The notes: generated by a model from the letters alone, not told the origin. A stretch of 64,000 nucleotides of DNA from Bisgaard Taxon 45 (GCA_030783905.1 JAQAHH010000002.1:124001-188000), one strand, 5' to 3'. Counted from the stretch's first letter, positions 1-11,217 are shown. Numbers and translations: made by a program.

Positions 1-540
1 GCCCACAATTTTGTTATCTTCGTATTTTAGCGTGACTTGGCTTTTCGCATCTGGACGTAACCACGGCAAAGTACCGTCTTTACGTACTTTGGCTTGGCGT
101 TCCATTAAACGGTGAGCATAAGTAATCGCAGCAGGCATAAACACGTCAGTTTCATTGGTCGCATAACCAAACATGATCCCTTGATCGCCCGCCCCTTGAT
201 CTAATGGATTTTCACGATCTACACCTTGGTTAATATCAGAAGATTGTTTACCAATCGCATTTAATACCGCACAAGAATGTCCGTCAAAGCCCATATCAGA
301 ATGTTTATAACCAATATCGCAAATCACTTGGCGCGTTAAATTCTCAATATCCACCCACGCTGATGTGGTAATTTCACCACCGACTAATGCCATCCCTGTT
401 TTAACATAGGTCTCACAGGCGACACGTGCTTTTGGATCTTGTTTTAAGATCTCGTCTAATACTGCATCGGAAATTTGATCGGCAATTTTATCTGGGTGTC
501 CTTCTGACACGGATTCTGAAGTGAATAAATAACTAGACAT
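1..540 (-). CDS. metK: S-adenosylmethionine synthase (5' part; gene continues past the window start)
   Basis: Methionine adenosyltransferase makes S-adenosylmethionine from methionine and ATP in the cytoplasm. The ATG is at 540 and 180 codons are read without a stop to base 1; family members are about 384 residues, so roughly the C-terminal half lies outside. The family motif GHPDK is at residues 14-18 and the GAGDQG ATP-binding loop near residue 115. The product also feeds the activated methyl cycle in which LuxS (39737-40243 here) acts. A row of MetJ-like boxes lies just upstream, suggesting repression when SAM is high. Confidence 0.97.
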   Translation of the reverse strand, partial: MSSYLFTSESVSEGHPDKIADQISDAVLDEILKQDPKARVACETYVKTGMALVGGEITTSAWVDIENLTRQVICDIGYKHSDMGFDGHSCAVLNAIGKQSSDINQGVDRENPLDQGAGDQGIMFGYATNETDVFMPAAITYAHRLMERQAKVRKDGTLPWLRPDAKSQVTLKYEDNKIVG

Positions 541-562
541 AATATCCTTCTTGTGCTCATTT

Positions 563-586
563 AGATGTTTCTGCGTCTGGACGGCT
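563..586 (-). promoter_or_regulatory. Probable MetJ operator (three tandem met boxes) of metK
   Basis: Three abutting 8-mers, read on the metK strand as AGCCGTCC, AGACGCAG and AAACATCT, match the met box AGACGTCT at 6, 5 and 6 of 8 positions. They lie immediately downstream of a TATTAT -10-like element (587-592) and 23 bases before the metK ATG, the usual place for a MetJ operator. MetJ with SAM as corepressor binds tandem boxes cooperatively. The metJ gene is not in the window. Confidence 0.62.
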
Positions 587-620
587 ATAATACGCTTTTA
601 TTCAAAAAATTCAATCTTTA

Positions 621-664
621 TTGCAAAAAAATTTCCCCTTGTTACTTTTATAACAAGGGGAAAT
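621..664 (-). terminator. Rho-independent terminator after ndk
   Basis: A perfect 14-bp inverted repeat (631-644 with 651-664, 6-nt loop) lies 28 bases past the ndk stop. On the minus strand it is followed by a run of seven T, so it should end the pepB-ndk transcript before metK. Confidence 0.85.
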
Positions 665-691
665 GCGGTTCAAACCGTCAAGTGAAGAAAA

Positions 692-1105
692 TTAAAAAAT
701 CTCATTCTCAACAAAAAAATAGGCAATTTCACGTTTTGCACTGTCCAAACTATCTGAACCATGTACTGAGTTTTGACGCTGACTAAGGGCAAAATCCTTA
801 CGAATTGTCCCAACTTCCGCTTTTTCTGGATCGGTTGCGCCAATTAACGCTCGGTAATCTTTGACTGCATTTTCTTTTTCCAAGACTAATACCACCACAG
901 GTCCAGACATCATATACGCCACTAAATCAGGGAAAAAGGCTTTCCCTTGATGCTCTGCATAAAAGCCTTCTGCCTGTGTTTGGGTAAAATGACACATTTT
1001 CATTGCGGCAATACGAAATCCCGCTTGTTCAAAACGAGCTAGAATTGCACCGATGAGATGACGTTTTACTGCATCGGGTTTAATAATTGATAAGGTTTTT
1101 TCCAT
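692..1105 (-). CDS. ndk: Nucleoside diphosphate kinase
   Basis: Transfers the gamma phosphate between nucleoside tri- and diphosphates through a phospho-histidine and keeps NTP and dNTP pools balanced. The N-terminus shows the family signature [12 protein letters not shown], and the active-site histidine lies in the NSVHGSDS motif near residue 115. Length is 137 residues from the ATG at 1105, close to the family norm of about 140. An upstream in-frame TTG at 1117 would add four residues but its Shine-Dalgarno spacing is too short, so the ATG is preferred. It follows pepB by 15 bases and ends at a strong hairpin terminator. Confidence 0.96.
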   Translation of the reverse strand: MEKTLSIIKPDAVKRHLIGAILARFEQAGFRIAAMKMCHFTQTQAEGFYAEHQGKAFFPDLVAYMMSGPVVVLVLEKENAVKDYRALIGATDPEKAEVGTIRKDFALSQRQNSVHGSDSLDSAKREIAYFFVENEIF

Positions 1106-1120
1106 TATGTGTTTCAATCC

Positions 1121-2425
1121 TTATACAGTTGCTTCAGTTAATAAAAGACGCGCTAATGTCTGTACCCCTATTCCCGTTGCGCCAACCGCCCATAAATCGC
1201 TTGCTGTTTTGCGGTAAGTGGCTGAGCAGTCAATGTGCAACCAATGTTGTTGATAGTTTTTCACAAAGTAGGATAGAAACGCTGTCGCGGTACTCGCTCC
1301 TGCGCCCACTGGCACACTCCCAGTGTTAGCAATATCGGCAAAGGCTGTACTAATTTGTGAACGGTGAAATTCCGCAAACGGTAAGCGCCAGAACGGCTCT
1401 TGCTCCACTTCAGCTGCTTGGAATAGGCTCGTCACCAATTTATCATCCATCGATAAGACCGAATGATAATCATTCCCTACTGCCATTTTAGCGGCACCAG
1501 TTAAGGTTGCACAGTCAATAATAAAGCGTGGATGTTGTTTATCTGCTTCAATCAAACCATCTGCTAACACTAAACGCCCTTCTGCGTCGGTGTTGAGAAT
1601 TTCAGCCGTCACCCCGTTACTATAGGTAATAATATCACCTAATTTAAAGGCATTGCTGCTGACAAGATTTTCCGCACAACATAAATAGAGTTTCACACGT
1701 TGTGTTAACCCACGCGCAATGGCTAAGCCTAGGGTTCCTATCAATAGTGCTGCCCCACCCATATCGGTACGCATGGTGCTCATATTATCGCTTGGTTTGA
1801 TACTATAACCACCGCTGTCAAAGGTAATGCCTTTGCCGACTAAACAAGCTAGAACGGGTGCATCTGGATTCCCCGTTGGATTGAAATCTAATTGCAACAT
1901 CGCTGGTGGGTTGGCTGAACCCCGCCCTACATTCCAGATACCTTGGTAATTCTGTAATTTCAGCGTTTCACCCGAAATTATGTTAAAACTGACCGCACTT
2001 TTATCACCATATGTTTCTGCTTGTTCTTCGATAAACTGTGCAGCACGAGTCGCCAATTCCACTGGCGTGATCACTTCAGCCGGTAAATTAATGATTTCAC
2101 GTACAAAATCACCACACTGAATACGTGCAAGCAATTCTGCCAGTGCGTCGTCCTCTAAAGTTGGAAATTCCACCGCATAATCTTGTTTTGCGCTATAAAA
2201 TCCTTGATAAAACGCCCAGCAGGTTTCTAAATCCCAATTTTCGCCCTCAAGTACCACGTCCTTAATCCCTTGCCCACGCAACTTACGGGCAGCTTTCTGT
2301 ACCGCTATGCGCTCAGCGTAATGGGGAACATGAATAGTAGCTTGCGCCTGATTAAAGCTCAATAGTGCATTTTTTCCCCAAGCCTCATCTGCCACTTGAG
2401 TCGATAACATAATTTGCATTGGCAT
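1121..2425 (-). CDS. pepB: Peptidase B (M17 leucyl aminopeptidase family)
   Basis: A cytoplasmic two-metal aminopeptidase that releases N-terminal residues from peptides. The M17 signature [12 protein letters not shown] is at residues 278-289 and the metal/lysine motif [10 protein letters not shown] at 197-206; the 434-residue length fits PepB rather than the roughly 500-residue PepA. The N-terminal domain is the short PepB type. It is the first gene of a probable pepB-ndk unit (15-base gap). The E. coli pepB sits near iscSUA-hscBA-fdx, so the pairing with ndk is a rearranged version of that neighbourhood. Confidence 0.94.
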   Translation of the reverse strand: MPMQIMLSTQVADEAWGKNALLSFNQAQATIHVPHYAERIAVQKAARKLRGQGIKDVVLEGENWDLETCWAFYQGFYSAKQDYAVEFPTLEDDALAELLARIQCGDFVREIINLPAEVITPVELATRAAQFIEEQAETYGDKSAVSFNIISGETLKLQNYQGIWNVGRGSANPPAMLQLDFNPTGNPDAPVLACLVGKGITFDSGGYSIKPSDNMSTMRTDMGGAALLIGTLGLAIARGLTQRVKLYLCCAENLVSSNAFKLGDIITYSNGVTAEILNTDAEGRLVLADGLIEADKQHPRFIIDCATLTGAAKMAVGNDYHSVLSMDDKLVTSLFQAAEVEQEPFWRLPFAEFHRSQISTAFADIANTGSVPVGAGASTATAFLSYFVKNYQQHWLHIDCSATYRKTASDLWAVGATGIGVQTLARLLLTEATV

Positions 2426-2528
2426 AAACGATCCTTTTATTTTTGCATTGTCTGAATAAAAATAAAGTGCGAATCACTATACCAGTTTTTCCGCACTTTA
2501 GTATCTTTTCCAATAAAATATCTTTTCT

Positions 2529-3566
2529 TCATGGCGATAAGTAATCGACATACCATGCTACTGTCTGACGTAATCCCGCCTCAAAATCGGTTTTGGCCGA
2601 CCAGCCTAAGTGTTGTTGAATTTTTGCAGTATCGAGTGCGTAACGTAAATCATGACCGGGGCGATCTTGTACAAAGGTGATCAGTTGTTTAAAGTCAGTT
2701 ACGTGCCCGATCTGCTCGCTAAAAGCGACCAATTTACCCGCCTGTTTTAACTGATTTAAGATCTCACATAACATCGTCACAAGTGCAATATTACTGTACT
2801 CACACCTCGCCCCTATATTATAAGACTCCCCCGTTTTCCCCTGTGTCAACACAAGGTACAAGGCTTGCGCATGATCCTCGACAAACAACCAATCACGCAC
2901 TTGCTGTCCGTTACCATAGATTGTCAACGGTTTCCCTTGCAATGCTTGACACAGCATAAACGGAATCAGTTTTTCCGTATGTTGATAAAAGCCATAGTTG
3001 TTTGTACAGTTACTCATCACGATGGGCAAACCATAGGTGCGATGCCAAGCGCGCACTAAATGATCACTAGAAGCTTTAGACGCTGAATAAGGGCTACTCG
3101 GACGATAAGGAGAAGTTTCTGTAAAGGCGGCTTGGTGAAAATCAAGGTCACCAAATACTTCATCGGTGGAAACATGATGAAAACGAAAGTGGGCTTTTCT
3201 TGTGTTATCTAGCGATAGCCAATATTGTCGCGTGACTTCAAGTAAAGCATAGGTTCCCACAATATTGGTCTGAATAAAAGCGGCAGCGCCAGCAATTGAA
3301 CGGTCAACATGACTTTCCGCGGCCAAATGCATCACACAATCAGGTTGGTAGTGCTGAAAAATCTCACTCAGTCTTGTCGTATCAACAATATCAACTTGTT
3401 CAAAGTAATAATCTGGACGATCAACCACTGTGGCTAAGGCATCTAAATTACTGGCATAAGTCAGCTTATCGAGATTAATAATCTGATCTTGGGTATGGTT
3501 TAAAATGTAACGAATCACAGCAGAGCCAATAAAACCCGCCCCACCAGTAATCAGGATCTTTTTCAT
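2529..3566 (-). CDS. rffG: dTDP-glucose 4,6-dehydratase
   Basis: An NAD-dependent short-chain dehydrogenase that converts dTDP-glucose to dTDP-4-keto-6-deoxyglucose, the branch point for rhamnose and amino-deoxysugars of surface polysaccharides. Visible motifs: the nucleotide-binding GGAGFIG at residues 8-14, STDEVFGD at 133-140 carrying the dehydratase Asp/Glu pair, and catalytic Tyr160/Lys164 in YSASK. The length of 345 is slightly less than most RfbB/RffG proteins (about 355-360). It stands alone; no rfbA/C/D or rff genes are next to it, so rfbB is an equally valid symbol. Confidence 0.93.
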   Translation of the reverse strand: MKKILITGGAGFIGSAVIRYILNHTQDQIINLDKLTYASNLDALATVVDRPDYYFEQVDIVDTTRLSEIFQHYQPDCVMHLAAESHVDRSIAGAAAFIQTNIVGTYALLEVTRQYWLSLDNTRKAHFRFHHVSTDEVFGDLDFHQAAFTETSPYRPSSPYSASKASSDHLVRAWHRTYGLPIVMSNCTNNYGFYQHTEKLIPFMLCQALQGKPLTIYGNGQQVRDWLFVEDHAQALYLVLTQGKTGESYNIGARCEYSNIALVTMLCEILNQLKQAGKLVAFSEQIGHVTDFKQLITFVQDRPGHDLRYALDTAKIQQHLGWSAKTDFEAGLRQTVAWYVDYLSP

Positions 3567-3595
3567 TTTTATCTTAGATCGAATGGAATAAAAAC

Positions 3596-3623
3596 TTGCC
3601 GTACATCACAAAACTTGTATAAT
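3596..3623 (+). promoter_or_regulatory. Candidate sigma-70 promoter of infA
   Basis: TTGCCG (3596-3601) and TATAAT (3618-3623) are separated by 16 bases, about 75 bases before the infA start. A second TATAAT-like box lies at 3636-3641 without an equally good -35. Confidence 0.55.
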
Positions 3624-3670
3624 TCAGCACAACCGTATAATATACAGCAATTAAAATCAAAATGCTGTAA

Positions 3671-3916
<246 letters not shown>

Positions 3917-3926
3917 TCGATTCTGA

Positions 3927-3966
3927 CAAAAAAAGCACTGATAATTTCTATCAGTGCTTTTTTGTT
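3927..3966. terminator. Bidirectional terminator between infA and lnt
   Basis: An inverted repeat (core GCACTGATA / TATCAGTGC) is flanked by an A-run on the left and a T-run on the right, so it can terminate infA rightwards and the convergent lnt leftwards. Confidence 0.85.
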
Positions 3967-3969
3967 TAA

Positions 3970-5505
3970 TCACGTACTTTTTAATAAACGACGACGAATC
4001 AAGCCCGCTATCCCTCTCATCCCTAGCAAGAAAAGTGATAAGACATAAAGAGGGGTATTACCTAATACCGCATAAGGTGTCTGACCAGTGGTCGCAACGA
4101 TCTCCTGCGTCAAGGACGTTTCAATAAATTGTGGTGCTTGTGCAACAATTTTCCCTCGTTCATCAATCAATGCACTAATACCAGTATTCGTGGCGCGAAT
4201 AACGGGTTTACCGAACTCTAAAGCACGCATTCTTGCCATTTGTAAATGTTGCCAAGGCCCAATAGAATCGCCAAACCACGCATCATTAGAAATCGTGAGA
4301 ATAAAATCGGTCTCTTTCTTCACATTCTTTCTTAACTGCTCACCCAAAATGATCTCGTAACAAATGGCCGCACTTAACTGGCGATCTTTTACCCATAAGG
4401 GGGCTTGAATCAGTTCACCGCTGTGAAAGGCAGACATCGGTAAATTAAATACCGAGCCTAATGGGCGAAGTAAGGTTTCAAGCGGTACATATTCACCAAA
4501 AGGCACGAGATGATGTTTATTATAACGATTTGCCTTGTCTAACGAATACGGGTGATGAGGATTGCCCAAGGTAATAATCGAATTGAGCAGTTTATTCTCT
4601 GCATCTTGATAAATCGTGCCAATGATGAGCTCTGTGCCTTGCGCTTTTGCCTGTTCTTGCAAAGCATGAAAAAAGGGCTGAATATGGTTTTCTAATACTG
4701 GTAACGCTGATTCTGGCAGAACAATGACATCCGTTTTGCCGAGATGTTGACTGATTAAACGATGATAAGTGTCGAGTGTGTTATATAGGTATTCTGGTTC
4801 CCATTTTAAGTTTTGTGCAATATTGCCCTGCGCTAAAGTGACCTTTAACACATCGCTTTCCGCTTTTTTCACGTAATTAATCTTCGCCGAATACGCGCTG
4901 AGGCCACTGAGTAGAATCAGCAAAGCGCTATTAAACAGTGCAACATTCCACTGTCTTGGGCGAGAGGCTAACACAGAAAATAAATTAAAACTGACCGCAC
5001 TTACCCACATTACAAAGAACGTTAAGCCGGTGACGCCAAACAGTGGGGCAAGGTGGGCAAATGGACTGTCAATTTGGCTATAACCAAACTGCAACCAAGG
5101 AAAGCCCGTCAATAACCAACCACGTAAAAACTCGGTAAAGGTCCAAATGACGGGGAACATCGCAAGACTGGTCACCTGAAAACGCTGGATCAGATAAGCA
5201 AATAAGGTAGGGAATAGCGCCAGATATGCGGCTAACACGAGGACTAACGCATAACTCACTGATACAGGTGCCCCGCCAAATTGATGAATACTCACGTGTA
5301 CCCAATTTATGCCAAAAGCGAAAAATGCCAAGCCCCACAAAAACGCCCCACAAAGTGCGGTCTTTTTCTGTGCGTTTTTGGCGACAAAAATCAGGCCTAA
5401 CAGAGATAAGTAAGCCGCGCCCCAATAGTCAAAGGGAGAAAAAGCCAGTACCCCGATAAATCCCGAGAAAATGGCAATAAAATAAGTAAACAGTGTGTTT
5501 TTCAT
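3970..5505 (-). CDS. lnt: Apolipoprotein N-acyltransferase
   Basis: Inner-membrane enzyme that adds the third acyl chain to the N-terminal cysteine of lipoproteins before Lol sorting. Residues 1-200 hold several membrane segments; the rest is a periplasmic nitrilase-like domain. The catalytic triad can be placed at Glu265 (VLPESALP), Lys330 (NKHHLVPFGEY) and Cys382 (AAICYEII), matching E. coli E267-K335-C387. Length of 511 is normal. It lies 58 bases downstream of corC (ybeX) and is probably cotranscribed with it. The window encodes several lipoproteins that would be its substrates. Confidence 0.96.
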   Translation of the reverse strand: MKNTLFTYFIAIFSGFIGVLAFSPFDYWGAAYLSLLGLIFVAKNAQKKTALCGAFLWGLAFFAFGINWVHVSIHQFGGAPVSVSYALVLVLAAYLALFPTLFAYLIQRFQVTSLAMFPVIWTFTEFLRGWLLTGFPWLQFGYSQIDSPFAHLAPLFGVTGLTFFVMWVSAVSFNLFSVLASRPRQWNVALFNSALLILLSGLSAYSAKINYVKKAESDVLKVTLAQGNIAQNLKWEPEYLYNTLDTYHRLISQHLGKTDVIVLPESALPVLENHIQPFFHALQEQAKAQGTELIIGTIYQDAENKLLNSIITLGNPHHPYSLDKANRYNKHHLVPFGEYVPLETLLRPLGSVFNLPMSAFHSGELIQAPLWVKDRQLSAAICYEIILGEQLRKNVKKETDFILTISNDAWFGDSIGPWQHLQMARMRALEFGKPVIRATNTGISALIDERGKIVAQAPQFIETSLTQEIVATTGQTPYAVLGNTPLYVLSLFLLGMRGIAGLIRRRLLKST

Positions 5506-5563
5506 AGGCTATAAATAACGAAACACGAGGCTTACCCCGTGCTCCTCTCCTGTTGCTAAGCCG

Positions 5564-6466
5564 TTATTCTTCTTTGATATCATCCGTTTTTTCGATTTCC
5601 GCCAGTTGCTCATCGGTCACGGTAATACGTAATTGAATTAAACGTCGACTATCCGCTGAAGTAACTTTGAAACTGATATTTTCAATGGTGATTTCTTCTC
5701 CGCGTTTTGGTAAATAACCAAACGCTTGCATCACCACCCCACCAATTGTATCTACTTCTTCATCGGCAAAATGAGTATTAAATTGTTGGTTAAAGTCTTC
5801 AATATCAGTGAGTGCACGAACGGCATAAGTATGGCGAGAAAGCTGACGAACATTGACAATTTCCTCTTCGTCAAACTCATCTTCAATATCCCCTACAATT
5901 TGCTCGAGAATATCTTCGATCGTCACCAAACCAGACACTGCACCGAATTCATCGACCACAATCGCCATATGAAAACGTTCTGAACGAAAATCCTTGAGCA
6001 TTCGATCAACCCGCTTACTCTCTGGCACAATCACCGCAGGACGTAACAAAGGCATTAAATCAAATTCTTCGGCATTAGAACGTAAAAAGCGGAGTAAATC
6101 TTTCGCATGTAAAATCCCAGCGATATTATCACGTTCATCAGTAATGACAGGGAAACGTGAGTGCGCTGAGACAATGATCGTATCCAAACAGGAATCTAAA
6201 TTTTGATCAGTGTGAATAAACACAATCTGTGATCGTGGGATCATAATGTCACGCACACGTAATTCCGCGATTTCCATGACCCCTTCTATCATCTCTCGTG
6301 TATTTTGATCAATCAGCTCGTTTTGCTCTGAATCGCGAATCACTTCAACCAGTTCTTCACGATTCCTTAATTCACCTTGGAAAAAACGCCCAAACAGTGA
6401 TTGGAAAAAACTTTTTTTCTGCTGGGATTCAGTAGAGTGAGTATTCGAGTGTTCTTCGTTAGCCAT
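5564..6466 (-). CDS. corC: CorC/YbeX CBS-domain protein
   Basis: A cytoplasmic protein with a tandem CBS pair (about residues 65-205) followed by a CorC_HlyC transporter-associated domain (about 210-290). The family is linked to Mg2+/Co2+ efflux and, for YbeX, to ribosome and RNA metabolism together with YbeZ and YbeY. The DUF21 membrane domain of larger homologues is absent, which is normal for CorC. The corC-lnt pair is conserved, but ybeZ-ybeY, which precede it in E. coli, lie 24 kb away here (29805-31388). Confidence 0.93.
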   Translation of the reverse strand: MANEEHSNTHSTESQQKKSFFQSLFGRFFQGELRNREELVEVIRDSEQNELIDQNTREMIEGVMEIAELRVRDIMIPRSQIVFIHTDQNLDSCLDTIIVSAHSRFPVITDERDNIAGILHAKDLLRFLRSNAEEFDLMPLLRPAVIVPESKRVDRMLKDFRSERFHMAIVVDEFGAVSGLVTIEDILEQIVGDIEDEFDEEEIVNVRQLSRHTYAVRALTDIEDFNQQFNTHFADEEVDTIGGVVMQAFGYLPKRGEEITIENISFKVTSADSRRLIQLRITVTDEQLAEIEKTDDIKEE

Positions 6467-6532
6467 AAATTCTTGAATAAGTTTCAGTCAACATTGACCG
6501 TTGAAAAGTAACATATTTCCCGATTAATAGCA

Positions 6533-6557
6533 AAAAAAAGCCCCTAGACAGTGGGGC
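6533..6557 (-). terminator. Terminator after galM
   Basis: A GCCCC/GGGGC hairpin is flanked by A-runs on both sides, so on the minus strand it ends in a run of T after the galM stop. The left A-run could also serve in the other direction. Confidence 0.6.
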
Positions 6558-6594
6558 AAAAAAACAACAATTCGCATTTATTGTTATAATGTGA

Positions 6595-7626
6595 TTATGA
6601 TGAAAAATGAAAGCGAGTCCAATGCCGATAGGTCTCCCCCGCTTGGCTCATCCCCCCCAGTGTCCACCACTCAGGATGATTCGGGGTATCCGGTAAGGCT
6701 TGTGTTTCTAACGCAATCCCCATGTAATCTTGATAACAAGAGCCAAAACGATTCAGCGTACCCGCCAGAAAATTACCAGTGTACACTTGTAAAGCAGGCT
6801 GAGAGGTCGAGACCTGTAAGCGCAAGGAACCGTCTGCCGCGGAGAGAATCGCACTGATGTGTTCTTTGTCTTGATTTAACAAAAAGGCATGATCATACCC
6901 TTTCACCAAGATCTGCTCATCTTGCAAAAAGTCTTTTTCAATAGACTTCATGTCACGAAAGTCAAAACTGGTACCTTGCACTGGTTTTAAGCCCGAGCAA
7001 GGAATACCTTCTTGATTAACCGGTAAATACTGATCTGCATTGATTTGTAAGTAATGCGCTCGAATATCTTCCCCCAACTCTGCATTATTAAGATTAAAAT
7101 AGGCATGATTAGTTAAATTTAACGGGGTGGCCTGATCACATTCTGCCTCAAATTGAATTTCCACACAGTTTTCTTCTGTCAGTGAATAGGTGACACGCGT
7201 TGTCAAATTACCAGGAAACCCCTGATCACCATCGGGTGAAAACAGTGAAAAACAGACAAAATCATCACCGCACTTTTCTAGTTGCCAACGCTGACAATCA
7301 AAGCCCGTCTTTCCACCATGTAATTGGTGCGCCCGATGATTAACAGACAGTTGAATCGTTTGCCCATTTAACCGAAATTGCCCATTCGCGATACGATTGG
7401 CATACCGCCCCACTGTCGCACCTAAATAGACTTGTTGTTTAGGGTAATCCTCAAGCTGACAACCTAATAACACTTCACGTAGCTGATGTTGTACCGGCAC
7501 CTTGCAAGACAGCCATGTCGCCCCCCAATCCATTAGTTGAATAGACATGCCTGTCGCATTCGACAAAGTAAATAATTGAAAGGATTGCCCATCTGGCGCA
7601 ATCCCCTGTGTACTTTTGCTTAACAT
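6595..7626 (-). CDS. galM: Aldose 1-epimerase (galactose mutarotase)
   Basis: Interconverts beta- and alpha-D-galactose so that GalK receives the alpha anomer. Recognised by the catalytic His in [10 protein letters not shown] and the Glu in the [11 protein letters not shown] segment typical of GalM. I start it at the ATG at 7626 (343 residues); this overlaps the galK stop by 7 bases, the usual sign of translational coupling, whereas the longer frame starting at 7653 lies inside galK. Last gene of galT-galK-galM. Confidence 0.95.
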   Translation of the reverse strand: MLSKSTQGIAPDGQSFQLFTLSNATGMSIQLMDWGATWLSCKVPVQHQLREVLLGCQLEDYPKQQVYLGATVGRYANRIANGQFRLNGQTIQLSVNHRAHQLHGGKTGFDCQRWQLEKCGDDFVCFSLFSPDGDQGFPGNLTTRVTYSLTEENCVEIQFEAECDQATPLNLTNHAYFNLNNAELGEDIRAHYLQINADQYLPVNQEGIPCSGLKPVQGTSFDFRDMKSIEKDFLQDEQILVKGYDHAFLLNQDKEHISAILSAADGSLRLQVSTSQPALQVYTGNFLAGTLNRFGSCYQDYMGIALETQALPDTPNHPEWWTLGGMSQAGETYRHWTRFHFSS

Positions 7627-8777
7627 ACCACTACCCCTTGTGAAGCAGTACACACATAAAAATCTTCTTTTAAGCCCGTTTGTTGGTAATAATTATCAGC
7701 AATAATTTGACGCACTGCATCTACTTTTTCCACTGGTGCCACCGCCACAATACATCCCCCAAAACCACCACCGGTCATTCTTGCTCCACCTGATTTACCA
7801 ATGGCGATCTGCGCCAATTCCACTAAATAGTCAATTTGTGGCACCGTAATTTCAAAATCATCACGCATTGAATCGTGTGATTGTGCCATTAATTCCCCCA
7901 ATAAAGCAAGATTACCGCTTTGCAATGCTTGTACCGCATCCAACACTCGTTGATTTTCTGTCACCACATGACGCGCACGTTTAGCCACCTCAGCATCAAG
8001 TGCGCTTAATTCCGCTTCTCTTTGCTTGAATTGTGCAATGGAGACATCACGCAATGCTTTCACACCAAAGAATTTCGCTGCAGTTTCACATTGCTGACGG
8101 CGGGTATTATATTCACCTGCGACCAGATCATGTTTGACATGAGAATTCACAATCATCACCGCCACATTAGTTGGAATCGGGGTTGGGATTGTGTCTAACG
8201 AACGGCAATCTATCATCAACAAGTGATCTTTTTGTCCTAAGGCTGAAATCAATTGATCCATATTGCCACATTGGCAACCGACAAATTGGTTTTCGGCTTT
8301 TTGACCGATAAGCGCAATATCCGTATTGGTTAAAGGTAAATGACCTAATTGTTGGCAAAATTTACCGACCGCAACTTCTAACGATGCGGAAGAGCTTAAC
8401 CCCGCAGATAAAGGCACATTACCTGAAATGACTAAATCCGCACCGCACTTAAAATCGGGACAATGAGCCTGCACAAATTTCACAACACCGCGCACATAAC
8501 CTGTCCATTTTTTTGCTGGATTCGGGGTAATCTCTTCCGCCAAATCAAATTCATCCCATTGTTGCAAATCGCCGGCATACACTTTAAAGCGGTTATCTTC
8601 ACGTTTTCGACCACTAATTGCCGTACCATAATTTATCGCACAAGGCATCACAAAACCATCATTGTAATCCGTATGTTCCCCAATAATGTTAACCCTTCCC
8701 GGCGCATAAACATTTAAGGTGGGTGTACAATGAAATTTTTCTTCAAATAAACGTTGAGCAGATTGCTGTGGAGTCAT
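7620..8777 (-). CDS. galK: Galactokinase
   Basis: ATP-dependent phosphorylation of alpha-D-galactose to galactose-1-phosphate (Leloir pathway), GHMP kinase family. The galactokinase signature [16 protein letters not shown] is near the N-terminus, the ATP loop [11 protein letters not shown] in the middle, and [13 protein letters not shown] near the C-terminus. The ATG at 8777 gives 385 residues (family about 382); the frame is open further upstream, but that extension has no homologous look. It follows galT by 78 bases. Confidence 0.97.
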   Translation of the reverse strand: MTPQQSAQRLFEEKFHCTPTLNVYAPGRVNIIGEHTDYNDGFVMPCAINYGTAISGRKREDNRFKVYAGDLQQWDEFDLAEEITPNPAKKWTGYVRGVVKFVQAHCPDFKCGADLVISGNVPLSAGLSSSASLEVAVGKFCQQLGHLPLTNTDIALIGQKAENQFVGCQCGNMDQLISALGQKDHLLMIDCRSLDTIPTPIPTNVAVMIVNSHVKHDLVAGEYNTRRQQCETAAKFFGVKALRDVSIAQFKQREAELSALDAEVAKRARHVVTENQRVLDAVQALQSGNLALLGELMAQSHDSMRDDFEITVPQIDYLVELAQIAIGKSGGARMTGGGFGGCIVAVAPVEKVDAVRQIIADNYYQQTGLKEDFYVCTASQGVVVC

Positions 8778-8855
8778 ATTATATACCTTTCCTTTATCGC
8801 AAACACGATGCGTCTTATCAAATGACAAACAGAGATAGCGTGGCATCTCACTCGA

Positions 8856-9902
8856 TTATTTTTGCTTATAATGCACTTCACTGAGTACACGTAAACGCGC
8901 TGCGGCTTGCTCCGCAGTTAAATCACGTTGTGACTCCCCTAGCATTTCGTAACCCACCATAAATTTACGGACGGTCGCAGAACGTAAAAGTGGCGGATAA
9001 AAATGCGCATGAAGTTGCCAATGTTCATTGCTATCCTGATTAAACGGCGCAGCATGAAACCCCATTGAATAAGGGAAAGACGTTTCAAATAAGTTGTCAT
9101 ATTTTGTCGTCAGTTTTTTCAATGCAAGGGCTAAATCTTTACTTTGCGCGTCATTTAACTCCGTCAAACGTTTCACATGTGCTTTTGGCATTAATAAGGT
9201 TTCAAACGGCCAAACCGCCCAATAAGGCACGACGGCTAACCAATGTTCAGTTTCAACCACTACGCGTTCTTTCAGTTCAATTTCGCGTTTGGCATAATCC
9301 ATTAACATTACGGCGCCCTGTTTAGCTAAATAGGCACGTTGGGTTTGATCGGCACGTGCCACTTCATTCGGTAAAAAACTGTTTGCCCAAATTTGTCCGT
9401 GGGGATGCGGATTAGAACACCCCATCGCCGCCCCTTTATTTTCAAAAATTTGCACCCATGGATATTTTTGTCCCAATTCGAGCAACTGGGCTTGCCATAC
9501 TTTTATCACCTCGTGAATTTCTTCGACTGTTAATAAAGGCAAGGTTTTGCTATGATCGGGCGAAAAGCAAATCACGCGACTTTCGCCTTGGGCTTTTGAT
9601 AGTTGGAATAAAGGATCAGTTGACGGTGTTGGATCAGGCGTTTCTTCTAATAAAGCAGAAAAATCATTTTTGAACACAAAAGGCTTCTGGTAATCAGGGT
9701 TTTGTTCGCCCGTAATACGTTTATTGGATGGGCATAAATAACAAGTTGGATCATAACTTGGCTTTTCATCCTCAGCCACTTTTTCTTGTTGCCCTTGCCA
9801 TGGACGTTTTGCTCGATGTGGTGAGACAAGTACCCACTGATCGGTTAATGGATTATAACGGCGATGTGGGTGTTCGGTTGGTTCAAATAGTGAATGACGC
9901 AT
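8856..9902 (-). CDS. galT: Galactose-1-phosphate uridylyltransferase
   Basis: Exchanges UMP between UDP-glucose and galactose-1-phosphate. The nucleophile motif HPHGQ lies at residues 166-170 within [10 protein letters not shown] (second His nucleophilic, by analogy to E. coli H166), and Cys54/Cys57 (YLCPSN region) form half of the zinc site. Length of 348 equals the E. coli enzyme. It is the promoter-proximal gene of the gal operon; a GalS-type operator lies 16 bases upstream of its ATG. galE is absent here, as is usual where it sits elsewhere in Pasteurellaceae genomes. Confidence 0.97.
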   Translation of the reverse strand: MRHSLFEPTEHPHRRYNPLTDQWVLVSPHRAKRPWQGQQEKVAEDEKPSYDPTCYLCPSNKRITGEQNPDYQKPFVFKNDFSALLEETPDPTPSTDPLFQLSKAQGESRVICFSPDHSKTLPLLTVEEIHEVIKVWQAQLLELGQKYPWVQIFENKGAAMGCSNPHPHGQIWANSFLPNEVARADQTQRAYLAKQGAVMLMDYAKREIELKERVVVETEHWLAVVPYWAVWPFETLLMPKAHVKRLTELNDAQSKDLALALKKLTTKYDNLFETSFPYSMGFHAAPFNQDSNEHWQLHAHFYPPLLRSATVRKFMVGYEMLGESQRDLTAEQAAARLRVLSEVHYKQK

Positions 9903-9918
9903 CTTTTACTCCCGACAA

Positions 9919-9934
9919 CTGGAAACGGTTACAT
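9919..9934. promoter_or_regulatory. GalS/GalR-type operator at galT
   Basis: CTGGAAACGGTTACAT matches the gal operator GTGNAANCGNTTNCAC at all fixed positions except the two outermost. It lies between the galT start and its presumed promoter, a position suited to repression by the adjacent LacI-family protein. Confidence 0.65.
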
Positions 9935-9974
9935 TTTATTTTGGGCATAAGATACCAAATTATCAAAAATAAAC

Positions 9975-9990
9975 TGTTAACTAGATCACA
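9975..9990. promoter_or_regulatory. CRP-cAMP site between galT and galS
   Basis: TGTTA-N6-TCACA differs from the TGTGA-N6-TCACA consensus at one position. Placed in the divergent galT/galS control region, it may give catabolite control of the gal operon. Confidence 0.5.
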
Positions 9991-10049
9991 AAATCAAGAA
10001 ATCCCTTACGATTTTACTTTGTTTTTTGTGTATAAGGTGTCAGATTTAG

Positions 10050-10065
10050 TGTTAAACGTTTTCAG
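10050..10065. promoter_or_regulatory. Second GalS/GalR-type operator, galS-proximal
   Basis: TGTTAAACGTTTTCAG has the AANCGNTTNCA core of a gal operator. It lies 131 bases from the galT-side operator and about 60 bases before galS, so it could serve autoregulation or loop formation with the first site. Confidence 0.5.
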
Positions 10066-10127
10066 ACTTAACCCTATCTTACTAGGGATGAAAACACAGA
10101 TTTCTCAAAGGAAAGGTCATACTCATT

Positions 10128-11132
10128 ATGGTTACTATTCATGATGTCGCACAACATGCGGGCGTCTCTGTCGCCACCGTCTCTCGCGTGCTCAATAATC
10201 ATCCTTCTGCAAGTGAAAAAGCACGCATCGCCGTCCAAGCCGCAATCGAAAAACTCGGTTATCAACCCAATGCCAATGCACAAGCCCTCGCCATGAAAAG
10301 CACCGATACGATTGGTGTGGTAGTCACCGATGTAACTGATGCGTTCTTCGCGATCTTAGTGAAAGCGGTAGATAAAGTGGCAGAAGAATACAAAAAAACC
10401 ATCATTATTGGTATCGGCTATCATAATGCAGAAAAAGAAAAAGAAGCGATCGATACACTATTACGCAAACGTTGTAGTTGTCTGGTCGTACATGCGAAAG
10501 CACTCAGTGATGAAGTGTTATGCCAATATTTAGACAAAGTGCCGGGGATGGTGATTATCAATCGTGTCGTGCAAGGGTATGAACACCGTTGTGTTAGTTT
10601 AGATAATGAAAAAGGGACGTTTATCGCGACAGAAACACTCATTAAACTGGGTCATAAGAAAATCGGTTATATCGGCTCGAACCATTATATTATGGATGAA
10701 ATAGAAAGACACCGAGGTTATCTAGCGGCCTTAAAACAATACAACATTCCCGTCATTGAACATGCCATTACACATAGTTCACCCGACTTTGAAGGCGGGG
10801 AAGAAGCCATGATTAACTTACTCAGTTACAATTCCGATCTTACGGCTGTCGTCGCTTATAATGATTCCATGGCAGCTGGCGCGATTTCCGTATTAAATGA
10901 AAATAATATTCGTGTTCCGGCCCAATACTCGATCATTGGCTTTGATGATATGCCGATTGCTCGTTATTTGATCCCTAAATTAACCACTATCCGCTACCCT
11001 ATTGATTTAATGGCAAATTATGCGGCAAAGCTGGCACTAAGCTTAGTGGATCAAGAGGTGAAAAAACCCTCACACATTCAATTTAATCCGACCTTAGTCA
11101 GACGTTTCTCAACAGAACAACATTCACAATGA
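10128..11132 (+). CDS. galS: LacI-family galactose repressor (GalS/GalR)
   Basis: DNA-binding repressor of galactose transport and catabolism. The N-terminal helix-turn-helix is of LacI type ([20 protein letters not shown]) with the hinge around residues 45-60 ([14 protein letters not shown]), followed by a periplasmic-binding-protein-like effector domain ending near residue 334. It sits between the gal operon (divergent) and mglBAC (same direction), as galS does upstream of mglBAC in E. coli; galR is the alternative name. Operators of its type are visible in both control regions, and a strong terminator separates it from mglB. Confidence 0.9.
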   Translation: MVTIHDVAQHAGVSVATVSRVLNNHPSASEKARIAVQAAIEKLGYQPNANAQALAMKSTDTIGVVVTDVTDAFFAILVKAVDKVAEEYKKTIIIGIGYHNAEKEKEAIDTLLRKRCSCLVVHAKALSDEVLCQYLDKVPGMVIINRVVQGYEHRCVSLDNEKGTFIATETLIKLGHKKIGYIGSNHYIMDEIERHRGYLAALKQYNIPVIEHAITHSSPDFEGGEEAMINLLSYNSDLTAVVAYNDSMAAGAISVLNENNIRVPAQYSIIGFDDMPIARYLIPKLTTIRYPIDLMANYAAKLALSLVDQEVKKPSHIQFNPTLVRRFSTEQHSQ

Positions 11133-11174
11133 GCGAGTGATGAAAACGTAAACATTTTCACTAAACAATACAAA

Positions 11175-11217
11175 AAACGTGGTTAAATTTCTGCAAATTT
11201 AGCCACGTTTTCTTTTT
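11175..11217 (+). terminator. Terminator after galS
   Basis: A 16-bp stem with one G.T wobble (11175-11190 with 11195-11210, loop CTGC) is followed by TTCTTTTTTT. Confidence 0.85.

Noticed and set aside
2463-2500. Inverted pair of AAAGTGCG/CGCACTTT between pepB and rffG as a terminator
   Set aside because: The loop is about 20 bases and no clean T-run follows; probably just two imperfect uptake-like sequences.
9728-10144. 138-residue plus-strand frame from galT into the galS start
   Set aside because: Overlaps galT antisense and the gal control region; no homologous look and it would occlude the operators.
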